DNA of 64,000 nt from Sphingobacterium sp. (GTDB lineage: Bacteria; Bacteroidota; Bacteroidia; Sphingobacteriales; Sphingobacteriaceae): NCBI GenBank assembly GCA_029239355.1, contig JAQZAZ010000009.1, positions 35,929 to 99,928 of the forward strand, written 5' to 3'. Position numbers and translations under genes: made by a program. Below are positions 9,247-17,021 of this stretch, in pieces (position 1 is the stretch's first letter; every line of letters starts with the position of its first letter). The notes below the pieces were generated by a model that worked only from the letters and a program-made list of their open reading frames with translations, was not told the origin of the DNA and did not search any database.

Positions 9247-9950
9247 ACACTAAATTTAGAACTGAGCGCATTGAAATCATGGACGATTTTTCGCTCGAGG
9301 GAGAGGAACTTCAGACGACATTAAATAGACTATCCAAAATCAATAAGTTCTTGGGTGGTCATAACATTACATTGGATGGCGTAAAGAAATTGTTATCGAA
9401 AACTGATATTTCCAAAACAGTGACAGTTCTAGATATCGGCTGTGGAGGAGGGGATATGTTGCGTATGTTGAGTGATTTTGGTGCTAAAAATAATATTGAT
9501 TTTAAAATGCTTGGAATAGATGCGAATTATTTTACTATCACCTATGCTCAAGGTTTATCAAAAGGATACTCCAATATATCGTATAGCTGCAAGGACGTAT
9601 TGGGAGAGGATTTTTCAACTAAACAATTTGATATTGTATTATGTACTCTTACATTACATCATTTTGGCAATGAGCAAATTATTGATTTGATGGGGCGTCT
9701 TTCCAATATGTGTAAGCTTGGTATCATTGTCAATGATTTACAGCGAAGTAAAATTGCATATCGACTATTTCAAACCATTTGTGTTGTTTGTGGGTTAAAT
9801 AGAATGACCAGGGAAGATGGGCTTGTATCCATACTTCGGGGCTTTAAAAAATGTGAGTTGGAGCAATTCGCTAAGAAACTGCATTTGAGAAATTATAGCA
9901 TCCAATGGAAATGGGCTTTTCGTTACCAGTGGATAATTTTTGATATATGA
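9237..9950 (+). CDS. SAM-dependent methyltransferase of the type III PKS operon
   Basis: 237 residues. Class I methyltransferase motif I is visible as VLDIGCGGGDMLRML near residue 64, followed by an acidic motif II (LGIDANYF) and the motif IV region FDIVLCTLTLHHF. The start overlaps the flavoprotein stop by 10 bases and its own stop overlaps the PKS start (ATGA), indicating translational coupling. SrsB in the comparable S. griseus alkylresorcinol pathway methylates the ring, and a similar C- or O-methylation is the likeliest role. Confidence 0.85.
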   Translation: MGLNTKFRTERIEIMDDFSLEGEELQTTLNRLSKINKFLGGHNITLDGVKKLLSKTDISKTVTVLDIGCGGGDMLRMLSDFGAKNNIDFKMLGIDANYFTITYAQGLSKGYSNISYSCKDVLGEDFSTKQFDIVLCTLTLHHFGNEQIIDLMGRLSNMCKLGIIVNDLQRSKIAYRLFQTICVVCGLNRMTREDGLVSILRGFKKCELEQFAKKLHLRNYSIQWKWAFRYQWIIFDI

Positions 9951-10999
9951 GCGTTAAGATAATAACTGTTGCAAAGCAACTACCCAAATATTCTTGTACT
10001 ACTGCTGAAATTCTTCCGTTATTGGAAAGGTGGCTTCAAGGGCAGGATACACGTTTCATCAAAAAAGTAAAGAAGCTATTTGAGGGTGCCACTATAGACA
10101 GGAGGTATGCCATTATGGAGCCGAAAGAGGTTTTCACAGCCACATCTTTTGAAGAAAAAAACGATATTTATTGCCGCGAAGCGACGATTTTGGCTGAATT
10201 AGCACTTCGCAAAGCACTAGCCAATGCCGATTGGGGGCCACAGTCGCTGGATTATATCATTACTGTAAGCTGCACAGGGATCATGATACCCTCATTAGAC
10301 GCCTACCTCATCAATAAGCTAAGATTACGACAGGACATTGTTAGGCTGCCTGTCACTGAGATGGGCTGTGTTGCTGGAGTTTCTGGTATTATTTATGCCA
10401 AAAATTTTTTGCAAGCCAATATCGGCAAACGAGCAGCAGTAATAGCTGTCGAAGCACCCTCTGCCACCTTTCAATTAGCAGATCTTTCAATGTCCAATAT
10501 GGTAAGTGCTGCTATTTTTGGTGATGGAGCGGCCTGCTGTCTACTTTCATCCCATGAAGCAGACGCAGGGCCGGCGATCCTTGACCAACGGATGTATCAT
10601 TTTTATGATGTCGAAGATATTATGGGCTTCAAACTTACCAATAGTGGGATGCAGATGATATTGGATGTTGATGTACCTAATGTAATTGCATCGCATTTCG
10701 ATGCAGTTATACATCCATTTTTAGCCAGTAATAACCTAGGAGTGCAAGACATAAAATATATGATTTTTCACCCTGGTGGTAAAAAGATCATAGCAACGAT
10801 AGAGAAGATTTTTGCAGTATATGGTAAAGATATCTCTGACACTAAAGCTGTGCTATCACAATATGGAAATATGTCAAGTGCTACAGTACTCTATGTGCTT
10901 GAACACATCATGGAGCGCGCTCCTCAAGCTGGTGAGTTGGGATTAATGTTAAGTTTTGGTCCCGGGTTTACGGCACAGAGTGTCTTATTGCAGTGGTGA
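9947..10999 (+). CDS. Type III polyketide synthase (chalcone/alkylresorcinol-synthase family)
   Basis: 350 residues, normal length. The catalytic triad is complete: Cys141 in TEMGCVAGVSG, His275 in MIFHPGGKK and Asn308 in LSQYGNMSSA. The C-terminal SFGPGFTAQ matches the GFGPG loop. These enzymes extend an acyl starter with malonyl units and cyclise it to resorcinols or pyrones without an ACP. Here the gene is embedded among fatty-acid-type genes, so the starter may be delivered from the operon's own acyl carrier protein, as the Azotobacter Ars system does from a dedicated FAS. The product is inferred, not demonstrated. Confidence 0.92.
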   Translation: MSVKIITVAKQLPKYSCTTAEILPLLERWLQGQDTRFIKKVKKLFEGATIDRRYAIMEPKEVFTATSFEEKNDIYCREATILAELALRKALANADWGPQSLDYIITVSCTGIMIPSLDAYLINKLRLRQDIVRLPVTEMGCVAGVSGIIYAKNFLQANIGKRAAVIAVEAPSATFQLADLSMSNMVSAAIFGDGAACCLLSSHEADAGPAILDQRMYHFYDVEDIMGFKLTNSGMQMILDVDVPNVIASHFDAVIHPFLASNNLGVQDIKYMIFHPGGKKIIATIEKIFAVYGKDISDTKAVLSQYGNMSSATVLYVLEHIMERAPQAGELGLMLSFGPGFTAQSVLLQW

Positions 11000-11016
11000 T
11001 TTAATAGAAAAGAGCG

Positions 11017-11454
11017 ATGGAGTTAAATGATATTATTGCAAAATTGCCCTACAGAAATCCATTTTTATTTGTGGACGAGTTGCTCTATGTGGATGATAAT
11101 AGCATTATCGGTAACTATACGTTCAGTGAAAATCTCGATTTTTTTAGAGGACATTTTTATGGTAATCCCGTTACTCCCGGGGTAATTTTAACCGAAACGA
11201 TGGCTCAGATAGGTCTGGCCTGCTTCGGCGTCTATTTGCTAGGTAGCGAAGCCAGTACCGAAACTGCCATGGCGTTGACATCAACGGAAATCCAATTTTT
11301 AAAAACGGTGTACCCCAAAGAAAAGGTTACTGTAATTTCTAACAAAATATACTTCAGATTCGGTAAACTGAAATGTGCAGTTACGATGAAAAACGAAGCA
11401 GGGCAGGAGGTTTGTAAAGGAATGTTAGCAGGTATGATAATCGGCGGAATATGA
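11017..11454 (+). CDS. FabZ/FabA-like hotdog dehydratase (3-hydroxyacyl-ACP dehydratase family)
   Basis: 145 residues. The hotdog signature FFRGHFYGNPVTPGVILTET contains His46 and Glu60 at the positions of the FabZ catalytic pair. It starts 17 bases after the PKS stop and its own stop overlaps the ketosynthase start (ATGA). It probably dehydrates a beta-hydroxyacyl intermediate on the ACP of this operon. A thioesterase-like role is less likely because both dehydratase residues are intact. Confidence 0.85.
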   Translation: MELNDIIAKLPYRNPFLFVDELLYVDDNSIIGNYTFSENLDFFRGHFYGNPVTPGVILTETMAQIGLACFGVYLLGSEASTETAMALTSTEIQFLKTVYPKEKVTVISNKIYFRFGKLKCAVTMKNEAGQEVCKGMLAGMIIGGI

Positions 11455-12722
11455 GTAGAGTAGTTATCACAGGGATTGGGGTAGTTGCACCAAATGGAGT
11501 GGGGATACCCGCCTTTACACATGCCATAAGAAATGGAGTTTCGGGTATCAGACATGATCCATTTTTGGAGCGGCTCCAGTTCACCTGCCAAATTGCAGGG
11601 ATGCCGGTCATAGAGGAAGATTTGAAAAAACAATATTTTAGCGAACTTGAACTTCGGGGCTTCAATAGTACTGGTATATTGTACGGAGTCATTGCGGGTA
11701 TGGAGGCTTGGACAAATGCAGGCCTACCTATTGCTGCAAATTCTGCACCCGATTGGGATAGTGGAACGGTATTCGGATCAGGCACTTCAGGCATTGACAA
11801 GTTACGCGAGAGCATTTATAAAATAGATGATTTGCAAACCCGTAGACTTGGCAGCACGGTAGTCGCTCAGACTATGAACAGTGGAGTCAGCGCTTATTTG
11901 GGGGGAAAATTGGGATTAGGAAATCAAGTCACTAGCAACTCATCGGCTTGTGCTACAGGTTCGGAAGCTATCCTTATGGCTTATGACCGTATCCGTTCCG
12001 GAAGGGCCAAAAGGATGCTTGCTGGAGCCACTGGAGATAGCGGGCCATATATCTGGGCCGGTTTTGATGCATTACGTGTTTGTAGCTCTCAGTTTAATAG
12101 TCGACCACATGAGGGCTCACGTCCAATGAGTGCAACAGCTGGAGGATTTGTTCCCGGTAGTGGCGCTGGCGCATTGGTGTTAGAAGACTTAGAAGGAGCC
12201 TTAGCGCGGGGGGCAACTATATACGCGGAGTTGTTGGGAGGGCATGTGAATTCGGGAGGGCAGCGGGGCACTGGTAGCATGACCGCCCCGAATAGTGACG
12301 CGGTGCAGCGATGTATTCTGGGAGCACTTGAAAATGCAGGTATTTCTGCCGTGGACGTTGATGCCATCAATGGTCACCTGACAGCAACTGCTAAAGATGC
12401 CTTGGAGATAGAAAACTGGATTAAAGCCCTGGGGTGTAGAGGCAAAAATTTTCCTTATATTAACTCACTCAAAGGCATGACCGGGCATTGTCTGAGCGCA
12501 GCTGGTAGTGTAGAAAGCGTAGCTGCCGTATTACAGCTGTATCATGGATTTTTATTTGGGAATAGGAATTGTGACGATTTACACCCTGAAATTGCAAAAC
12601 AGATAGATCGCACACGAGTGCCTTTGAAATCAATTGACTATGCACCAAATATTATTGCCAAAGCCAGTTTTGGTTTTGGAGATGTGAATGTCTGTTTAAT
12701 ATTTAAAAAATTTGACAACTAA
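11451..12722 (+). CDS. Beta-ketoacyl-ACP synthase (FabF-like ketosynthase)
   Basis: 423 residues. It starts with the family hallmark VVITGIGVVAPNGVG. The Cys-His-His triad is present: the nucleophile Cys in NSSACATGSEA, one His in INGHLTATAKD (canonical NAHGTST, here altered to NGHLTAT) and the second in SLKGMTGHCLSAAG. GFGDVN stands in for the usual GFGGTN loop. The enzyme is therefore probably active with a divergent pocket. Only one ketosynthase is encoded and there is no ketoreductase or enoyl reductase, so those steps would be borrowed from primary fatty acid synthesis or skipped. Confidence 0.88.
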   Translation: MSRVVITGIGVVAPNGVGIPAFTHAIRNGVSGIRHDPFLERLQFTCQIAGMPVIEEDLKKQYFSELELRGFNSTGILYGVIAGMEAWTNAGLPIAANSAPDWDSGTVFGSGTSGIDKLRESIYKIDDLQTRRLGSTVVAQTMNSGVSAYLGGKLGLGNQVTSNSSACATGSEAILMAYDRIRSGRAKRMLAGATGDSGPYIWAGFDALRVCSSQFNSRPHEGSRPMSATAGGFVPGSGAGALVLEDLEGALARGATIYAELLGGHVNSGGQRGTGSMTAPNSDAVQRCILGALENAGISAVDVDAINGHLTATAKDALEIENWIKALGCRGKNFPYINSLKGMTGHCLSAAGSVESVAAVLQLYHGFLFGNRNCDDLHPEIAKQIDRTRVPLKSIDYAPNIIAKASFGFGDVNVCLIFKKFDN

Positions 12723-12725
12723 CAT

Positions 12726-12980
12726 ATGAATAGGGAAGAACTTATCGGTGTATTAAAGCCTATTATAGAGCCATATACCACAAATAACGAATCTTTTGGA
12801 AATCTAAATGAGGAAACGGATTTTATCAATGATCTCCAAATCAATTCAGCAAATTTGGTTGACATTGTACTGGATATTGAAGAAAAATTCGATATTGTCA
12901 TTGAAAATGCTGATATGGAACGTATGCTCAATGTAAGAGCTGCAATTGAAATTATTGAACTCAAGCTTAGCGAACAATGA
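12726..12980 (+). CDS. Acyl carrier protein dedicated to the PKS operon
   Basis: 84 acidic residues with a four-helix ACP pattern. The phosphopantetheine attachment site is Ser41 in LQINSANLVDI, where the usual Asp-Ser-Leu is Asn-Ser-Ala. It begins 3 bases after the ketosynthase stop and overlaps the phosphopantetheinyl transferase by ATGA. It probably holds the growing acyl chain for the ketosynthase and dehydratase and may hand it to the type III PKS. The atypical DSL box may explain why the operon brings its own transferase. Confidence 0.85.
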   Translation: MNREELIGVLKPIIEPYTTNNESFGNLNEETDFINDLQINSANLVDIVLDIEEKFDIVIENADMERMLNVRAAIEIIELKLSEQ

Positions 12981-13498
12981 TTGGCAATGATGTAATCGAT
13001 CTTGTGCAGTCCCGAAAAGAGAGCAATTGGAGAAGGCCAGGATTAATTCCAAAACTTTTCGATGTGAATGAACAGCTGCTGATAGCCAATAGCGAAGATC
13101 CTGAGATTGCCATATGGGTTTTATGGAGCATGAAGGAAGCCGCTTATAAAATATGGCATCGATACACCCGGGTTAGGAAATATATCCCAAAAAATTTGGT
13201 ATGCTCTTTGGTAACGCAATGCAACAATAGCGCAACAGGCGAAGTGAGTTGTGGTGGACGAACCTTTTATACCAAAACGCAGCTATCACTGGGTATTATC
13301 CATACAGTAGCAGTAGACAATCTAGGTAATCTTAATCATATTGCTGAGATTGAAAGGAATAGGATTTTTAAAGATTATTATGGCATTCCATATATTGTAA
13401 TTGAAGGGCAACAAGGGGTATCGCCGGCATCTGTAAGTAACCATGGGCATATCGAAAAAGCAGTTGCTATTTTAACACCTAATTTACATTTTTTTTAG
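12977..13498 (+). CDS. 4'-phosphopantetheinyl transferase for the operon's ACP
   Basis: 173 residues. Sfp/AcpS-superfamily motifs are clear: GNDVIDL at 3-9 and WSMKEAAYK at 50-58, with the metal-binding Asp5 and Glu54 and catalytic Lys58. It transfers phosphopantetheine from CoA to Ser41 of the adjacent ACP. The start overlaps the ACP stop. It is the last gene of the operon. Only a weak 4-bp GTTG/CAAC hairpin follows. Confidence 0.88.
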   Translation: MIGNDVIDLVQSRKESNWRRPGLIPKLFDVNEQLLIANSEDPEIAIWVLWSMKEAAYKIWHRYTRVRKYIPKNLVCSLVTQCNNSATGEVSCGGRTFYTKTQLSLGIIHTVAVDNLGNLNHIAEIERNRIFKDYYGIPYIVIEGQQGVSPASVSNHGHIEKAVAILTPNLHFF

Positions 13499-13520
13499 TT
13501 GCTAAAAACAACCGCTTTGA

Positions 13521-13787
13521 TCATGGTTAGACAACAATTTTATTTCGTGTAAATTTTTAACTGACGAACTCATATTTGCAGAGCCTTATCGCCAAAATTT
13601 TTTACAAAGCGTTAGAAATTTTTCTAATCAACAATTGGCAGACATTATCATTCACCCGGGGAGTGGTTCGGAAAATTTTCCTGGCAACTATTTATTGCGA
13701 AGTGCATATCATGAATCAATACATGCTGGGCAGTTTATAAGTTATCTTCCAGAAATAGGAGTGGAAGGACCCTTTATCTGGGATTAA
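13521..13787 (+). pseudogene. C-terminal remnant of a DinB-like protein
   Basis: After a TGA at 13518 a frame stays open to TAA at 13787 without a start codon at its head. It includes DELIFAEPYRQNFLQSV and NYLLRSAYHESIHAGQFISY. The YHESIHAGQ segment resembles the last metal-binding His motif of DinB-type four-helix proteins. The N-terminal two thirds are missing, so this is probably a decayed gene. The family call rests on one motif. Confidence 0.4.
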
Positions 13788-14224
13788 TTAATGATCATGA
13801 CACCGGCATTCAATCTATTTTTAAGACTTAAATAAGTATTTTGTAAATTCATATTGACTGGTAAAATATCCAAAAATTCAACCAGGTATTTGTAATAACC
13901 TGTAAACAAGTATAAGCGAAAAATGGCTTATTATTTTTGTGCGAAAAATAATAAGATGACGTTCCTAAGGATCAGAACTAAGGCTGTGAATTATTTTCAA
14001 AATCCGATGAACATACTTTTATAATAAAATTCATTACATCATGGAGGTTAGTTGGGAAAAAAATTAGAGGATTGTACTTAAGTGACTCTATCTATAGATT
14101 AAACATTTTATTATTTTGTGTTTTTTAAATTTAAATATGTATATTTATAAAACCTCCCTACGTGCAGCACCTTGTTAAGGATACAAGACGATAGTATGCA
14201 AGGACTTCACATAAATATTCAACA
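13788..14224. other. AT-rich spacer without visible gene
   Basis: I see no coding frame with protein-like composition here. The last 120 bases before the glycosyltransferase start are very AT-rich and contain TATATTTA around 14140, one base off the -7 consensus, so the promoter of the next gene probably lies there. Confidence 0.4.
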
Positions 14225-16453
14225 ATGATTTCGACATCGAAAAGGGGAATAGCATTCCTTTCGACTTTTCCACCACGCGCCTGCGGTATTGCTACATATA
14301 CAACAGATTTGATAAAAGCCATTTCAAGTAAATTCCAAGGTTCATACCATCTTATTCCTATCCCGATTGAAGAGTCTAAAAGTTATACTGACTATAATTC
14401 CGCTCTGCTAGGTATATTGGATATGGCCGATCCACTTTCATTCGATGCTATATTCGAAAACATTCAACTATATAAACATATCGATTTGATCTGTATCGAA
14501 CATGAGTTCGGCTTATTCTCAGCACAGGAAGCGAAATTCAGGTCGTTCCTTTCAGAACTTTATAAAGCACAAATCGCAGTTGTAATTACTTTTCATACAG
14601 TATTGCCATCTCCAGATAAAATCCTATTTGACCAAGTTTCTGCTATTGCGGATTATTGTTCACAGATCATCGTAATGACTCAAAGCTCTGCTGAAATCCT
14701 TATTAATGCTTACCAGATCTCTCCGAATAAAATAACAGTGATCGCACATGGTACGCATTTAGCCCCAGCAACAGATAAACGTACGATTTTAGGACGTTAT
14801 AATCTACTGGATAAGAAGGTTCTAAGTACCTTTGGCTTATTGGGGCCAAGTAAGAGTATCGAAACAACACTCTATGCGCTTCCTGCTATTATCGAGAAGA
14901 ATTCCAATGTGATGTTTCTTATTTTAGGGCAGACACATCCTACGTTGTTGCTGCGAGAAGGGGAAACTTATAGAAATCATCTACAAGAAATAATAGATCA
15001 TCAAGGAATCTCCGATCATGTCAGATTTGTTAATGAATTTCTCCCAATTGAAGCTTTGCTGGATTTTCTATCCATTACTGATATTTATCTATTTACATCA
15101 AAAGACCCTTTTCAGGCAGTTAGCGGTACATTTTCCTATGCCCTGAGTTCAGGTTGTCCCATTGTTTCAACACCGATTCCCCATGTCAGGGAAGTTCTGA
15201 AGGAAGATATGGGAACAATGATCGATTTTGAGGCATCTGATCAGCTCGCAAATGCTGTCAGTCAAATTTTGGATGATGCCCCAAGACTAAAGAATATTCG
15301 TCATGTCAATCTCCAAAAAATGGTTAAAACTTCTTGGCAAAACGTCGCTATAGCACATGTTAATCTATTCGAACTTCTCATTGACGATAAAAGAGAGACG
15401 ATATATTCAATTCCGCCTCTCAATCTAGACCATATCTTTCGTATGTCAGCGGGGAGAGCATTTATTCAATTTGCAGATATAAGCATGCCAGACCTGGCCA
15501 GCGGTTACGCCCTGGATGATAATGCAAGAGCGCTTATCGCTATATTGCATCACTATAAATTATACGAGTCTTTCGAAGACCTCGATCTGATACAGAAATT
15601 TTTAAATTTTATAGACTATTGTATGCAAGACGATGGTACATTTTTGAATTATGTAGACAGTTACGGTAATTTTACGATACAAAATGAACAGGAGAATCTT
15701 GAGGACGCAAATGGAAGAGCTATATGGGCATTGGGTGAAGTGGCTGGTTTAGCCAATCATTTACCAGATCAAATAGTTGAACTCGCCCGGGTGCTCTTGG
15801 ATAGGGCTTCCAAGCATGCTTTAGTTTATTATTCAACCAGATCAATGGCCTTTACGATAAAAGGATTAAGTTTTATGAAAGCTAAAAAGTATAAAGCTAT
15901 CATTGAGGTCTTGGCTAATCGTCTGGTTGCAATGTTTGAGTATGAAAGTACTGCAGATTGGCAATGGTATGAATCCTATATGACCTATGGCAACAGTGTA
16001 ATTCCGGAAGCATTATTAGCGGCCTATGAGTCAACTGCAAATAACAGATATAGAGACATTGCCTATCAATCTTTCGATTTCTTGTTAAGTAGAATTATAG
16101 TTAATGATGAGATCCATGTCATTTCCAATAAAGGATGGGCACAACGCGACCAGCCAAGAGCCGAACCCAAAGGCGGAGAACAGCCTATCGATGTTGCCTA
16201 TACGATTATTGCTCTTGATAGATTTTATAGGCATACCAAAGATGAGCATTATAGGAGGACCATAAGTATTGCATTCGAATGGTTTTTGGGACGCAACCAC
16301 CTACAACAAATAGTATATAACCCAGTTACGGGGGGATGTTTCGATGGTTTGGAAGAGCGGGCGATAAATATTAATCAAGGAGCCGAATCTACTATAAGTT
16401 ATCTATTGGCAAGGCTTAAGATGGAAGCCTATTTACCCGAAAACATAGGTTGA
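14225..16453 (+). CDS. Two-domain glycosyltransferase: GT4-type domain plus all-helical glycosidase-like domain
   Basis: 742 residues. Residues 1-385 look like a GT-B retaining transferase: FPPRACGIATYTTDL at the start, IEHEFGLF, VIAHGTH, and a donor-site region with FTSKDPFQAVSGTFSYALSSGCPIVST. Residues about 395-742 resemble an alpha/alpha-toroid, with the phrases YALDDNARALIAIL, DANGRAIWALGEVAG, GNSVIPEALLAAYE and QPIDVAYTIIALDRFY. No signal peptide or membrane segment is visible, so it is probably cytoplasmic. Comparable fusions often neighbour GH130 mannoside phosphorylases, but none is here. Donor and acceptor are unknown. It is monocistronic and convergent with the PUL. Confidence 0.8.
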   Translation: MISTSKRGIAFLSTFPPRACGIATYTTDLIKAISSKFQGSYHLIPIPIEESKSYTDYNSALLGILDMADPLSFDAIFENIQLYKHIDLICIEHEFGLFSAQEAKFRSFLSELYKAQIAVVITFHTVLPSPDKILFDQVSAIADYCSQIIVMTQSSAEILINAYQISPNKITVIAHGTHLAPATDKRTILGRYNLLDKKVLSTFGLLGPSKSIETTLYALPAIIEKNSNVMFLILGQTHPTLLLREGETYRNHLQEIIDHQGISDHVRFVNEFLPIEALLDFLSITDIYLFTSKDPFQAVSGTFSYALSSGCPIVSTPIPHVREVLKEDMGTMIDFEASDQLANAVSQILDDAPRLKNIRHVNLQKMVKTSWQNVAIAHVNLFELLIDDKRETIYSIPPLNLDHIFRMSAGRAFIQFADISMPDLASGYALDDNARALIAILHHYKLYESFEDLDLIQKFLNFIDYCMQDDGTFLNYVDSYGNFTIQNEQENLEDANGRAIWALGEVAGLANHLPDQIVELARVLLDRASKHALVYYSTRSMAFTIKGLSFMKAKKYKAIIEVLANRLVAMFEYESTADWQWYESYMTYGNSVIPEALLAAYESTANNRYRDIAYQSFDFLLSRIIVNDEIHVISNKGWAQRDQPRAEPKGGEQPIDVAYTIIALDRFYRHTKDEHYRRTISIAFEWFLGRNHLQQIVYNPVTGGCFDGLEERAININQGAESTISYLLARLKMEAYLPENIG

Positions 16454-16509
16454 TGGAGTAATTAGAGAAAGAGCCTTGCCTATGTAATCGCAGTTATTAA
16501 TTAGAACAG

Positions 16510-16786
16510 TTACGGAAGCTGGTATATAAATGTAAATATATTGTAATAGCAACCAAGAGGTCGCATTTCTTTTAGCGAAATCAATGACGGTAATTCCTTT
16601 AAGATTTGCTGTACCTCATAAACCATTCCGTTCTCTTGGTTAGTCTGGCCGCTTATACTAACCATGTATAGTAAGCCCTGAGATTGAAATGGCCTTTAGG
16701 TAGGTTTTTGCAATACTTTTTTGATGTGTATAGACGTCAATAGTTTTATCGAAATAATTTGCAACAGCTTCCATATACGTCCACAT
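16510..16786 (-). pseudogene. Possible decayed coding stretch
   Basis: Two overlapping reverse-strand frames look protein-like. One begins with ATG at 16786 (MWTYMEAVANYFDKTIDVYT) and stops after about 41 residues; the other contains VYEVQQILKELPSLISLKEM and ends at 16510. A frameshift could join them. I do not recognise the family, and chance open frames remain possible. Otherwise the 568-base spacer holds only the inverted repeat at 16886. Confidence 0.2.
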
Positions 16787-16885
16787 ACTTATTGCAGTGA
16801 ACTTTATAAAACCGCTAAGCCTCGTCTCCATCTTGCAGGGCTATAATGGTATCGGGCTTTTTGAGAGGCGGTTTTAAATGCTTTG

Positions 16886-16918
16886 TACAGAATAAGAGTT
16901 GTAGGCTCTTATTCTGTA
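16886..16918. terminator. Strong inverted repeat between convergent transcripts
   Basis: TACAGAATAAGAG (16886-16898) and CTCTTATTCTGTA (16906-16918) form a perfect 13-bp stem with a 7-base loop. It lies between the ends of the glycosyltransferase gene and the last PUL gene. There is no clear T-run on either side, so it may be a bidirectional terminator or an mRNA 3'-end stabiliser. Confidence 0.5.
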
Positions 16919-17021
16919 AGGTATTCAGCGAGGGGTTAACCTCAGATAATATTTTGTCACATATAGATTTTCCTGATGAATCAAAATCAGGAAGATCTTT
17001 AAATTATTCAATTTAACGGTT

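Noticed and set aside
8113..13498. Flexirubin/dialkylresorcinol (DarA/DarB) or aryl-polyene cluster
   Set aside because: The core enzyme is a type III PKS with a Cys-His-Asn triad; no DarB-like KSIII/cyclase pair, ammonia-lyase or long fatty-acid gene set is present.
14225..16453. Assigning the glycosyltransferase to the adjacent PUL
   Set aside because: It is convergent with the PUL, separated by 568 bases and a strong hairpin, and lacks a secretion signal.
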